This document shows positions 29,392-38,167 of a DNA stretch of 64,000 nucleotides, piece by piece; position 1 is the first letter of the stretch, and every line of letters begins with the position of its first letter. This DNA comes from an uncultured Sphingomonas sp. GTDB lineage: Bacteria; Pseudomonadota; Alphaproteobacteria; Sphingomonadales; Sphingomonadaceae. Below the pieces are notes generated by a model. The model had not been told where the DNA came from. It did no database searches and saw only the letters and a list, made by a program, of their open reading frames with translations. The translations under genes and the position numbers were made by a program. The stretch is from contig NZ_CAJYTI010000040.1 of assembly GCF_913777625.1 (NCBI RefSeq), positions 124,001 through 188,000 on the forward strand, in the 5' to 3' direction.

Positions 29392-30552
29392 TCAGCGGGT
29401 CGAGGCAGTAATCGCGTGGATGGGAGCCATGGCGGCGCCGATCACCACCGCGCGGCTGCCGAGCGTGGAGGACAGGATCGCGGGCACCGGCGCCTGATAG
29501 CCGCGGTGCCGCGGCGCGCTCAGCTCGGCGATGCGCGCGGCTAGCCTTTCCAGGATGCTGGCCGGCAGGGCGCCGGAAATGAGGACGGCGCCCGGATCCA
29601 GCCAGATCGCGCCGCCGATCACGGCCTGCTCGAGCTGGACGGCAACTCGCTCGATCCAGTCGGCGATCAGCGCGGCGTGCGGCACGAGCAGCGCCTCCAC
29701 GTCGGAAAGCGACTCGATGGCGACGCCGGCCAGGCGAAACGTGTCGATCAGATCGATCCCGGACGGGCGAAGGGCATGACCTGGGAAGAGCTTGCCGATC
29801 TCGCCGGCATTGCCATGGTCGCCGCGAAACAGATCGCGGGCGGCGACCAGCCCGCCGCCGATGCCGTGGCCGAGGAACAGTACCAGGATCGAACGATAGC
29901 GATCGATGATGCCGGGCTGATAATATTCGGCGAGGGCGGCGGCCGTCGCGTCGTTCTCGATCCAGACCGGCATGTCCAGCACGTCGCCGAACGTCTCGGC
30001 GAGCGGAATGCCGCTCCACCCCGAAAGCCGCTGCACCACCGCGCGGCGATTCAGGTCGCCGTCCAGCGCATAGCCTGGCACCGCGACGCCGAGCCCGAGG
30101 AACCGCCCGCGGAGGAAGCCATGCTGCGAAACCAGCGCGCGCAGCCGCGAATCCAGCGTGCGGGCGAACACGCGCGGATCAGGGTCATCGAAGGGCAGCG
30201 TGTCGTGCAGCAGGGGTTGCCCGCGGAAATCCACCAGCACCAGTTCCAGCCACCCAGGCTGGACCGTCGCGCCGACCGACCAGCCACCGCGACCGGCGAT
30301 CGTCAGCGGGACCGTCGGCCGCCCGCGCGTTCCATGGTCCTGCGCCTGCAGTTCGGCGATCAGGTCCAGCGCGACAAGTTGCTGCGTCACCCGGGTGATC
30401 GTCGCGCTGTTGGTATCGAGCGCGACCGCAAGGTCGATGCGCGGCAGCGCGCCCGCGATGCGCAGATGCAGCAGCACGCGCTTCTGCAACTCGGTCAGCA
30501 ACAGCTGCGGGCGGGGCACGGCAGGCATGCGCAACCGATATATTTCCATCAT
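29392..30552 (-). CDS. ROK-family transcriptional regulator
   Basis: 386 residues from MMEIYRLRMPAV (a longer start at 30603 would overlap the divergent MFS gene). N-terminal winged helix (about 15-75: LQKRVLLHLRIAGALPRIDL, NSATITRVTQQLVAL), then a ROK domain with DMPVWIENDATAAALAEY and FLGHGIGGGLVA. The zinc-binding Cys cluster that normally follows GEIGH is absent (here GNAGEIGKLFPGHALRPSG) and the ATP-site D-x-G-x-T is lost (VGATVQPGW). So this is a sugar-binding regulator rather than a kinase. It likely controls the receptor-GDPD genes and/or the divergent transporter. Confidence 0.9.
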   Translation of the reverse strand: MMEIYRLRMPAVPRPQLLLTELQKRVLLHLRIAGALPRIDLAVALDTNSATITRVTQQLVALDLIAELQAQDHGTRGRPTVPLTIAGRGGWSVGATVQPGWLELVLVDFRGQPLLHDTLPFDDPDPRVFARTLDSRLRALVSQHGFLRGRFLGLGVAVPGYALDGDLNRRAVVQRLSGWSGIPLAETFGDVLDMPVWIENDATAAALAEYYQPGIIDRYRSILVLFLGHGIGGGLVAARDLFRGDHGNAGEIGKLFPGHALRPSGIDLIDTFRLAGVAIESLSDVEALLVPHAALIADWIERVAVQLEQAVIGGAIWLDPGAVLISGALPASILERLAARIAELSAPRHRGYQAPVPAILSSTLGSRAVVIGAAMAPIHAITASTR

Positions 30553-30590
30553 GTCAAAAAAACGAAAGCCTCGTCGGGCATCCCGGTCCG

Positions 30591-31901
30591 ATGGCCCTAG
30601 CACTTGGTTCCGCTGTCCCCGCCGCGACGCCGCTGACCATGCAGATCGGCTATGCCAGCGGCAATCTCGGCAAGAGCATCCTGTGGGCCAGCTTCGAAAG
30701 CTTCCTGCTGTTCTACTTGGTGACCATCGCAGGGTTTTCCGCCTGGCTCGCCGGCGGCGTCCTCGCCGCCGCGATGATCTGGGACGGGCTTGCCGACTTC
30801 GCGGTCGCCTATGGAACCGATCGCCACGGCAGGGCCAATGCGCTTGCCTGGCTGGTGGTGGTGGGCGCGCCGCTGGGGGCGATCGGCTTCTGGCTCACCT
30901 TCGCGCCGTTCACAGGCCATGCCTGGCCCGCCATCGTCGCCGCGATCCTGCTGTGCCGGCTGGGCTACACCTTGTGCGACATCGGCCACAACACGCTGCT
31001 CGTGCGCGTCGCCACGGGGCCGCGCGCAGCATCGCTGGTCTCCGGATTCCGGCTGATCTTCAGCTCGATCGGCGGCGCGCTGGTGGGCCTCGCGGCCGCG
31101 CGGTTGCTCGGCATGCGCGATGCCACTGCCCAGCGCGAGGCCTTCGGTGTCTGCGCCGCGATCGCCAGCGCCCTGTACCTCGTCACGCTACTGATCGCAG
31201 TGGGCGCGACGCGCCGCCTGCCCGCGCCGGTCCCCGTGTCCGCCAACGCCGCTCTCGGAGAGACGCGTCGCCCATTGTTGCGATCGCTGTGGCGCCAGCC
31301 GGGATACGCGCTGCTGCTGGGCCTGATCGCCGTGCAGGCCGGCCTGCTGCCCGCGTTCAACCGAGCGCTGCCCTTTTTCGGCACGGCGGTGCGGGGGGAC
31401 CCGGCATGGGCCGGCTATGCGCTGGCCATGATCACGCTCGCCCAATCCTTGTCGCTGCCGCTCTGGATGGGTGCGTCACGCCGCCTCGGCCCGCCACGCC
31501 TGCTCGCCGTCGCGCATGTGCTGGCGATGACCGCGATGGCGAGCATGATGCTGCTGGCCTTTCTGCACGATGGCAGATGGACCATGTTTCCCCTCGCGCT
31601 GCTCGGCACCGCGCAGGCCGGCATGAACATGGCGATCTGGGCGCTGCTCGCGCTCAGCGTTCAATCCCAGTCTTCCAGCTCGATGCGGCTGGAGGCCTTG
31701 CCGGTCGGCCTGTTCCTGGCCGTGCTGAAATGCGCGTCCGGCGTGGGGAGTTCGATCATTGCCGCCTTGGTGGGTGGCTCCAGCGCCTGGTCGAATGTCG
31801 CTACCGGCGCGATCGCCCTGCCCATGGTCGGCTGCATCGCGATCCTCGCTTTGCTACACTGCACCGCCGCCAGTTTCTCGGTACCTGCGCCGCCACGCTA
31901 A
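30591..31901 (+). CDS. MFS transporter of GPH (glycoside-pentoside-hexuronide) type
   Basis: 436 residues with about 12 hydrophobic segments. GYASGNLGKSILWASFES and the loop MIWDGLADFAVAYGTDRHGR correspond to the GPH/MelB-like cation-sugar symporter pattern (WD-x2-x-D-P-x-x-G-x-x-SDR). It would import a sugar or glycoside across the inner membrane, complementing an outer-membrane receptor. It is divergent from the ROK regulator with only 38 bp between starts, so control by it is likely. The next MFS gene follows after 73 bp. Confidence 0.85.
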   Translation: MALALGSAVPAATPLTMQIGYASGNLGKSILWASFESFLLFYLVTIAGFSAWLAGGVLAAAMIWDGLADFAVAYGTDRHGRANALAWLVVVGAPLGAIGFWLTFAPFTGHAWPAIVAAILLCRLGYTLCDIGHNTLLVRVATGPRAASLVSGFRLIFSSIGGALVGLAAARLLGMRDATAQREAFGVCAAIASALYLVTLLIAVGATRRLPAPVPVSANAALGETRRPLLRSLWRQPGYALLLGLIAVQAGLLPAFNRALPFFGTAVRGDPAWAGYALAMITLAQSLSLPLWMGASRRLGPPRLLAVAHVLAMTAMASMMLLAFLHDGRWTMFPLALLGTAQAGMNMAIWALLALSVQSQSSSSMRLEALPVGLFLAVLKCASGVGSSIIAALVGGSSAWSNVATGAIALPMVGCIAILALLHCTAASFSVPAPPR

Positions 31902-31974
31902 CCCAAATCAGACCAGCCGAGGATATTTCAAACCTTTGCGCAGTTAGCCCCGCACGATCTCGGAAAGGCAGCGG

Positions 31975-33249
31975 ATGGCAACGGCAATGGCAACACGTTC
32001 CACCGCCGCAGCAGACGGCAGCGAGCGCACGCGCGCCACCCGGTGGCTCCAGGCGCTGAACTTCTTCATGGCGGACATGCAGGCCGGGATCGGCCCGTTT
32101 CTGGGCGTGTTCCTCCAGCAGCGTGGCTGGACCGCCGGCCCGATCGGCACCGTGATGACCGTCGGCGGGGTCGCGGGCATGGTGATGACGGTGCCGGCCG
32201 GGGCCTTCATCGATCATACCGAGAAGAAGCGGCTGGTGGTGATCGTCACCGGCATCTGCACCGTGCTCGCCTCGTTTCTGATTTTGTGGTCGCAGGCCGG
32301 GTGGGTGGTGACGATGAGCCAGGTCGCCACCGCGATCGCCGGGGCAGCGATCGGTCCGGCGGTGACCGGGATGACGCTGGGCGTGGTGCGGCAGGCCGGA
32401 TTCAACGCGCAGAACGGCCGCAACCAGGCCTGGAACCACGCCGGCAACATGATCGGCGCAGGGCTTTCCGGCTGGCTCGGCTGGAAGTTCGGCATGCCGG
32501 CGATCTTCTATCTCGCCGCCGTGTTCGGCGCGCTGGCGATCCTTTCGGTGCTAATGATCCCCGAGCGCGCCATCGATCATGCCGCCGCGCGCGGGCTCGA
32601 ATCGGAGGAGGACGAAGATCATGGCAGCCAGGCGGAGGGCTTCGCCGCGCTGCTGCATACCAAGCCGCTGCTGATCCTCGCCGCCGCGCTGGCCTGCTTC
32701 CACCTCGGCAACGGCGCGATGCTCCCGCTCTACGGGCTCGCGGTGGTCGGCGCGGGCAAGGGCGATGCGGCGCTGTTCACCGCGACGACGGTGGTGGTGG
32801 CACAGGCGGTGATGATCCTCACCGCACTGCTCGCGATGCGCATGGCGGCCGGCAAGGGCTATTGGCTGGTGCTGCTGATCTCGTTCGCCTCGCTGCCGCT
32901 GCGGGGGCTGCTCGCGGGCAGCTTCATCGAGCATTGGGGGGTATGGCCCGTGCAGGCGCTGGACGGGATCGGCGCCGGGCTCCAGAGCGTGGCGGTGCCC
33001 GGACTGGTCGCCTGCATGCTGAGCGGCACCGGCCGGGTGAATGTGGGGCAAGGTGCGGTAATTGCGGTGCAGGGGATCGGCGCCTCGCTCAGCCCCGCGA
33101 TCGGCGGCTGGCTGGCGCAGTCGATCGGCTACCGGCCCGCCTTCTACATCCTCGGCAGCTTCGCGCTGATCAGCCTGGCACTATGGATCGGCTTCGCCGC
33201 GATCCTGCGCCCCGCCTGTGCCGGGATGCGACCCGGGCGGGAGGCCTGA
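31975..33249 (+). CDS. MFS transporter
   Basis: 424 residues with about 12 transmembrane segments. Soluble N-terminal 20 residues, then ALNFFMADMQAGIGPFLGVF and the loop DHTEKKR between TM2 and TM3, the MFS motif A position. The central loop is acidic (SEEDEDHGSQAEG). It belongs to a sugar/metabolite-type MFS family I cannot name further. AAAGG precedes the ATG. The stop is 3 bp from the stop of the convergent cupin gene. It is probably co-transcribed with the GPH transporter. Confidence 0.87.
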   Translation: MATAMATRSTAAADGSERTRATRWLQALNFFMADMQAGIGPFLGVFLQQRGWTAGPIGTVMTVGGVAGMVMTVPAGAFIDHTEKKRLVVIVTGICTVLASFLILWSQAGWVVTMSQVATAIAGAAIGPAVTGMTLGVVRQAGFNAQNGRNQAWNHAGNMIGAGLSGWLGWKFGMPAIFYLAAVFGALAILSVLMIPERAIDHAAARGLESEEDEDHGSQAEGFAALLHTKPLLILAAALACFHLGNGAMLPLYGLAVVGAGKGDAALFTATTVVVAQAVMILTALLAMRMAAGKGYWLVLLISFASLPLRGLLAGSFIEHWGVWPVQALDGIGAGLQSVAVPGLVACMLSGTGRVNVGQGAVIAVQGIGASLSPAIGGWLAQSIGYRPAFYILGSFALISLALWIGFAAILRPACAGMRPGREA

Positions 33250-33252
33250 CGC

Positions 33253-34266
33253 TCACGCCAGCCGCAACAACCGCATCACCATGGCGCGGATGCGGCCATA
33301 ATTGCCGTCGCGCAGCGGCCCGAGCACCCCGTGCTGTGCTGGCGGAAGGAAGGCCAGCGGGTGGCCCTCCGGGCGAAACACATAATGGTCGAACCACGCC
33401 CGCCACGCGGCGCGCTCGGCGGCGGGACGCTCGGCGATCGCGATCATGGCCAGCAGCATCGTCGTATGGGGCTGGTCGGGGCCGGCGGCGAAGCCGTCCC
33501 ACCAGAAGTTGACCAGCATGTTCACGCTGCTGGTGGCGTCCACCTGGTGCCACCAGAGCTTGGGGATATAGAGCGCGTCGCCCGGCTCCAGTTCTGCGAC
33601 CAGCGCGCGGTGCCTGGCACGTTCGAAGCGCGGATAGCGGCCCTCCGGCGCCGCGCTGGACGCCGCGAGGCTGACCGGCTGGCCCGCCATGGTGATATCG
33701 ATCGGCCCCACATAAAGATCGTCGATCGCGTCGGGCGGGTACAGGGTGAACTGCCGCTTGCCCGCCACCACGCAGGCGACATTGTCCATCGTGTCGTAGT
33801 GGCACGCGACCGACGATTCATGCCCGAACCAGAAACGCGGCCGTACCGAAGCCGGGACGAAGGGCAGCGCGGTCAGCGCCTCGATGCCGGGGAGATAGGT
33901 CTCGGCGGTGAGCGACCCCATGTAGAGCGTGTCGCGCCCGGGCAAATCGGCGGTTTCGAGGATGCGCCGCAGCGCCTGTGCGAACGGCAGGGTGTGACGC
34001 GCGAAGTTGAATGCGCGGACATCGTTCTCGTCGTGGCGATAGCGCCCGGCCATGTCCGGCGGGCCGACGAAGAGATCGGCGCTCTTGCCCGCATCGAAGG
34101 CGAGGATCTGCGCCGCCGCCGCTTGGGCGTCGCCACAGCTAACGATCGGCCAATCGCGCGCCGCCCCGCGCAGGACCACGGGCGCGCAACGCTGCATCAC
34201 CACGTCGCGGAACACGGCGGGATCGAGCAGCGCAGATGCCGCGATGTCCGCCGGAATCGGGTTCAC
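33253..34266 (-). CDS. Cupin-like (JmjC-type) protein
   Basis: 337 residues from a GTG overlapping the SapC stop (GTGA at 34263-34266). Double-stranded beta-helix of the cupin_8/JmjC kind: metal ligands are likely in ACHYDTMDN (His-x-Asp) and KLWWHQVDA (distal His), with CVVAGKRQFTLYPP and LEPGDALYIPKLWW typical of the family. These proteins are Fe(II)/2-oxoglutarate dioxygenases, but targets of the TonB-locus group are unknown. It is coupled to sapC and divergent from the receptor at 35188, a set that recurs with tryptophan-halogenase-like genes. Confidence 0.88.
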   Translation of the reverse strand: MNPIPADIAASALLDPAVFRDVVMQRCAPVVLRGAARDWPIVSCGDAQAAAAQILAFDAGKSADLFVGPPDMAGRYRHDENDVRAFNFARHTLPFAQALRRILETADLPGRDTLYMGSLTAETYLPGIEALTALPFVPASVRPRFWFGHESSVACHYDTMDNVACVVAGKRQFTLYPPDAIDDLYVGPIDITMAGQPVSLAASSAAPEGRYPRFERARHRALVAELEPGDALYIPKLWWHQVDATSSVNMLVNFWWDGFAAGPDQPHTTMLLAMIAIAERPAAERAAWRAWFDHYVFRPEGHPLAFLPPAQHGVLGPLRDGNYGRIRAMVMRLLRLA

Positions 34267-34964
34267 GCGACCGGACCTGCCAGGCGATCATTGTACCGAC
34301 GCGCCAGCCGTCGGACATGGCCGATCGAGCCGGACTGGGCGTAGGCAAGCTGCAGGTCGCCCTGCCGGAACAGGTCCAGCACGGCAGCGTCGGGCAACGC
34401 GTGCAGCCGATCGAGGCTCACCGTGTAGAGCCCGTCCAGCTGGATATAGCTGCCGTCATCGAAGTTCAGATGGATGTCGATCGGCTCCAGCAGCTTGTGG
34501 TCCAGCAGGCGCCGGATCGCGGCGTCGGTGGCAGGGAGGCCGGCTTGCAGCGTGCCGAGGGCATGCTGGATCCGCCGCAGCGTCGCACTCGGCGTGCCGT
34601 CCGCGTCGAACAGGCGGTCTCCGTCGGGCCCTGCGAACACCGCATGCCCGCGGTCGAGGACGATGCCGTCCTCGAGAAGGTAGAAGCCCTGGCGCTCCAG
34701 ATCCGCCGGGCGATAGCCGGTCAGGCGGCCATGCTCCCCGCTCAGATTCTCGTTCGGCTTCAGGCCCAGGACCACCCCGGCATAGAAGGATCCGGTCTCC
34801 GGGTGCTTGGTGAAGAAGATCGGGAATTCCTGCGCCGCGGCAACGAACTCGGCGCCAACGATCTGCGCGAAATGACGGCGGGCATCGGGCGCCTGCGATA
34901 CGCGGAGCTCCCCGTGCTGCTCGACGCTCAAGCTCTCCCAATGATCCACCGTTTTCCCCTCCAT
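34263..34964 (-). CDS. sapC: SapC family protein
   Basis: 233 residues. SapC (named after a Campylobacter S-layer-associated gene) is a conserved protein of unknown function that in Caulobacter, Xanthomonas and sphingomonads sits beside TonB receptors. Visible family blocks: FAQIVGAEFVAAAQEFPIFF, GSFYAGVVLGLKPNENL, GYRPADLERQGFY, and a C-terminal helical section ending IGHVRRLARRYNDRLA. No signal peptide, so it may act in the cytoplasm. Its start faces the receptor start across 223 bp containing a LacI-type site. Confidence 0.9.
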   Translation of the reverse strand: MEGKTVDHWESLSVEQHGELRVSQAPDARRHFAQIVGAEFVAAAQEFPIFFTKHPETGSFYAGVVLGLKPNENLSGEHGRLTGYRPADLERQGFYLLEDGIVLDRGHAVFAGPDGDRLFDADGTPSATLRRIQHALGTLQAGLPATDAAIRRLLDHKLLEPIDIHLNFDDGSYIQLDGLYTVSLDRLHALPDAAVLDLFRQGDLQLAYAQSGSIGHVRRLARRYNDRLAGPVA

Positions 34965-35071
34965 CGCATGCTGCGCTCGTTTCCGACCCTGTGATGCACC
35001 GCCCGATCCGTGCGGCCAAGGGTGATATTTGCTCCGACTTATAAACTTGCATCCGGCTGCGGGTTTGATAT

Positions 35072-35085
35072 TGTTACCGCTAACT
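35072..35085. promoter_or_regulatory. LacI-type operator between sapC and the TonB-Xanth-Caul receptor
   Basis: TGTTACCGCTAACT is a 14-bp dyad with the central CG and TA...TA spacing of LacI-family sites and two mismatches in seven. It lies 103 bp upstream of the receptor ATG and 108 bp from the sapC start. Confidence 0.6.
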
Positions 35086-35187
35086 TGTCGGCGGCTGGGG
35101 GACGTTGCTCCCAGGAAGCCGATGGCGAGTTCACCCGTCGTGATCCCTCACCGCAGAAGGGGCGCGACTTAGAGAGGGGATACTGAG

Positions 35188-38088
35188 ATGGCCTTTACGG
35201 TTTCCAAGCACGTCTGCCGTCACCAAATGTTAGCGCTACCATATCTGGCGGGCGCAAGCAGCTTGCTGGCGCTGGTGGCGGCCGCTCCAAGCTATGCCCA
35301 GGCCCAGGCGCCGACCACGAGCACGTCGCAGGATTCGCAGACAGACAACGGGAATGCCGCCGAAATCATCGTGACGGGTCTGCGCGGTTCGTTGCAGCGC
35401 AACCTCGACATCAAGCGCGAATCGTCCGGCGTGGTCGACGTGATCTCCGCCGAAGACATCGGCAAGTTCCCCGATTCGAACGTCGCCGCGTCGCTCCAGC
35501 GCCTGCCCGGCGTGTCGATCCAGCGCTCCGGATCGCGCGGCGAACCGACCGGGATCACCGTCCGCGGCTTCGGCGGCGACTTCAACACGACGCTGTATGA
35601 CGGCCGCCGCATCTCCACCGCGACCGGCGGGCGACAGATCGACTTCAGCACCGTCGGCGTCGACTTTATCGGACAATTGTCGGTCTTGAAGACGCCCGAC
35701 GTGTCGGTCGCGTCGAGCTCGATCGGCGCTACCGTCGACATCAAGTTCCCCAACGCGTTCGATCATCCCGGCTTCCGCATGGCGGCGACCGCGTCGGGCT
35801 CGATCCAGGATCGTTCGGGCAAGATCACGCCCACCGGCGGCCTGCTGATCAGCGATACCTTCGCCGGCGACACGCTGGGCGTACTGGCCGACGTGATCTA
35901 CACCAAGCGCGATACCGACACGAACCGCGTCTATGTGTCCGGCTGGCCGGGCGGCAATTTCGCGCCGTGCCAGCTGACCGCCGCCTGCACCACCCAGCAG
36001 CTCGCCAACAAGACGCTGCCGGGCTGGTTCCCGCAGCAATATGGCGCCGAGCAGCAGCGCGTCCGCGACGAGCGCGTCGATGCCCGCATCTCGCTGCAAT
36101 ACCATCCCTCGGAAGAGCTGATGGTGACGCTGGACAACAATTTCTCGCGCCAGAACATCACCCAGAACAATTACGCGTTCGGCGTCTGGTTCAACCAGGG
36201 CGACCTGCGCAACGTGACGCTGGACAAGAACGGCACCGCGGTCGACTTCACCCAGGCGGGGACGCCGACCGACTTCACCGCCGCGCTCAACAAGCAGATC
36301 CTGCAGACCAACCAGACCGGCCTGAACCTCAAATACACTGCCTCCGACAATCTGACGCTGGAAGCGGACGGCGCCTATGCCAAGAGTTGGCTCAATCCCG
36401 GCGATGTGATCGGCAGCCAGAATGGCGACATCGGCTATGGCGGCAATCTGGGCAACACGCTGCGCTTCAACGTTACCGGCGACAGCAAGAACAGCTTCCC
36501 GACGATCAGCAATTACGGTCCGGCGGGCAATGCCGCAGGCTGGGCGAACACCGCGCTGATCGGCTCGCACGTCACGGTCAACCAGACGCAGCACAATACC
36601 GACGACCTCGCGCAGTTCCGCGCGCAGGCGACGTGGAAGCAGGACAATCTGACGCTGAAGGTCGGCGGCCAAGCCTATCAGGACACGTTCAACTTCCGCA
36701 ACCAGAGCACCTTCACCAACAATTTCTGGCAGGCCTATGCCGGCTATGGTGCGCCGTCGGGTCGCACCTCGGGCATCGCCCCGCTGCCGGCCAGCCTGTA
36801 CAATGGCTCGATCAGCCTCAACAACTTCATCCCGGGCTTCAGCGGGGCGCTCCCGCCGTCGGTGTTCATCTTCAGCCCGGTCGCCTACCAGAATTATCTC
36901 ACCGGCCTCGGCAATCCGCAGACCAAGACGATTCCCGGCTTCAACTATGGCAGCGTGAACGGCTTCACCGGCACGTTCGACGAGGCAGTGGACCCCGGCA
37001 GCGTGCTGCGGGTGCGGGAGCGCACCTGGTCGCTGTTCTTCAGCGCCAGCTTCAAGGCCGACGTGGCGGGCATGCCGTTCACGCTCAACGCCGGCGTGCG
37101 CAACGAGACCACCAACCTGACCGCCACCGGCCAGGGCCGCCTGCCGACCCAGATCGTGACCAGCACGGCCGATCCGACGCTGCTCACCGTGGCCGGCTAC
37201 ACCAACATCCAGGCCGTCACCCAGAACAGCTCCTACTCGTTCCTGCTGCCCAGCTTCGATGCGAAGCTGGAGCTGACCAAGAACCTCGTCCTCCGCTTCG
37301 ATGCGTCGCGCACCCTCACCCGCCCGACGCTGAACCTGCTGAACCCGGTGCTCAACGTCGGCAGCGGCCAGCGGGTCGGCGCGCTCACTGCCAGCGGCGG
37401 CAACCCGAACCTCAAGCCGTACCTCGCCGACAATTTCGACGTCGGGGCGGAATGGTATTACCAGCGCAACTCCTACCTGTCGGTCGGCTTCTTCCTGAAG
37501 AACGTGTCGAACTTCATCGTCGGCGGCGTGACGCGGCAGGCGATCAACGGCGTGGTCGACCCGACCACCGGCCAGGCGGCGAGCTTCGCCGTATCGCAGC
37601 AGGTCAATGGTCCGGATGCGACCGTGCGGGGCGTCGAACTTGCCCTGCAGCACGTGTTCGGCAATTCGGGCTTCGGCTTCCAGGCCAACGCCACGCTGGT
37701 CGACACCAACCGGCCCTATAACGACAAGAACCTGTCGCAGACCGGCTTCGCGGTGACCGGGCTTGCCAATTCGGCGAACTTCGTCGGCTTCTACGACAGG
37801 AACGGCTTCCAGATCCGCGCCGCGCTCAACTGGCGCGACAAGTATCTGCTCCAGTTCGGCCAGAACCAGAATACCGGGTCGTTCGGTTCGGAGCCGACCT
37901 TCGTCAATCAGAGCTTCCAGGTCGATCTGACGACCAGCTATGATATCTCGAAGAATTTCAGCGTCTTCGCCGAAGCGCTGAACCTCAACAACAACCAGCA
38001 GAGCACCCATGGTCGCTACAGCAACCAGCTGCTCGACGTGTTCGATTACGGCCGCCGCTACACGGCGGGCGTGCGGTATCGCTTCTGA
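35188..38088 (+). CDS. TonB-dependent receptor, TonB-Xanth-Caul type
   Basis: 966 residues from the ATG at 35188, with GAGAGGGG upstream. Signal peptide to about residue 36 (LAGASSLLALVAAAPSYAQA), TonB box EIIVTGLRG, then the group-defining LRGSLQRNLDIKRESSGVV, DVISAEDIGKFPDSNVAASL, QRLPGVSIQR and YDGRRISTATGGRQIDFS. The barrel ends YTAGVRYRF. This family takes up plant carbohydrate oligomers in Xanthomonas and Caulobacter. It is the uptake gene of the locus that runs on to the GH9, GH43 and esterase genes. A second LacI-type site lies inside its signal-peptide codons. Confidence 0.94.
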   Translation: MAFTVSKHVCRHQMLALPYLAGASSLLALVAAAPSYAQAQAPTTSTSQDSQTDNGNAAEIIVTGLRGSLQRNLDIKRESSGVVDVISAEDIGKFPDSNVAASLQRLPGVSIQRSGSRGEPTGITVRGFGGDFNTTLYDGRRISTATGGRQIDFSTVGVDFIGQLSVLKTPDVSVASSSIGATVDIKFPNAFDHPGFRMAATASGSIQDRSGKITPTGGLLISDTFAGDTLGVLADVIYTKRDTDTNRVYVSGWPGGNFAPCQLTAACTTQQLANKTLPGWFPQQYGAEQQRVRDERVDARISLQYHPSEELMVTLDNNFSRQNITQNNYAFGVWFNQGDLRNVTLDKNGTAVDFTQAGTPTDFTAALNKQILQTNQTGLNLKYTASDNLTLEADGAYAKSWLNPGDVIGSQNGDIGYGGNLGNTLRFNVTGDSKNSFPTISNYGPAGNAAGWANTALIGSHVTVNQTQHNTDDLAQFRAQATWKQDNLTLKVGGQAYQDTFNFRNQSTFTNNFWQAYAGYGAPSGRTSGIAPLPASLYNGSISLNNFIPGFSGALPPSVFIFSPVAYQNYLTGLGNPQTKTIPGFNYGSVNGFTGTFDEAVDPGSVLRVRERTWSLFFSASFKADVAGMPFTLNAGVRNETTNLTATGQGRLPTQIVTSTADPTLLTVAGYTNIQAVTQNSSYSFLLPSFDAKLELTKNLVLRFDASRTLTRPTLNLLNPVLNVGSGQRVGALTASGGNPNLKPYLADNFDVGAEWYYQRNSYLSVGFFLKNVSNFIVGGVTRQAINGVVDPTTGQAASFAVSQQVNGPDATVRGVELALQHVFGNSGFGFQANATLVDTNRPYNDKNLSQTGFAVTGLANSANFVGFYDRNGFQIRAALNWRDKYLLQFGQNQNTGSFGSEPTFVNQSFQVDLTTSYDISKNFSVFAEALNLNNNQQSTHGRYSNQLLDVFDYGRRYTAGVRYRF
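35228..35241. promoter_or_regulatory. Exact xyl-box-like LacI operator within the receptor's 5' coding region
   Basis: TGTTAGCGCTACCA is the exact reverse complement of TGGTAGCGCTAACA, the xyl-box I remember for XylR-controlled xylan genes of Xanthomonas. It lies 40-53 bp inside the reading frame. Palindromic with one mismatch in seven. Confidence 0.65.
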
Positions 38089-38112
38089 TACCGTGACGAT
38101 CGGCTGACCCGG

Positions 38113-38140
38113 GGCGGGGTGCGCGCGTGCGGACCCCGCC
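38113..38140 (+). promoter_or_regulatory. Hairpin between the TonB receptor and the halogenase-like gene
   Basis: GGCGGGGT (38113-38120) pairs with ACCCCGCC (38133-38140) in the 79-bp gap. No T-run follows, so it more likely stabilises or attenuates the message than ends it. Confidence 0.45.
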
Positions 38141-38167
38141 TCCCCTGTTCCGGCCTCGGGCAGACCT

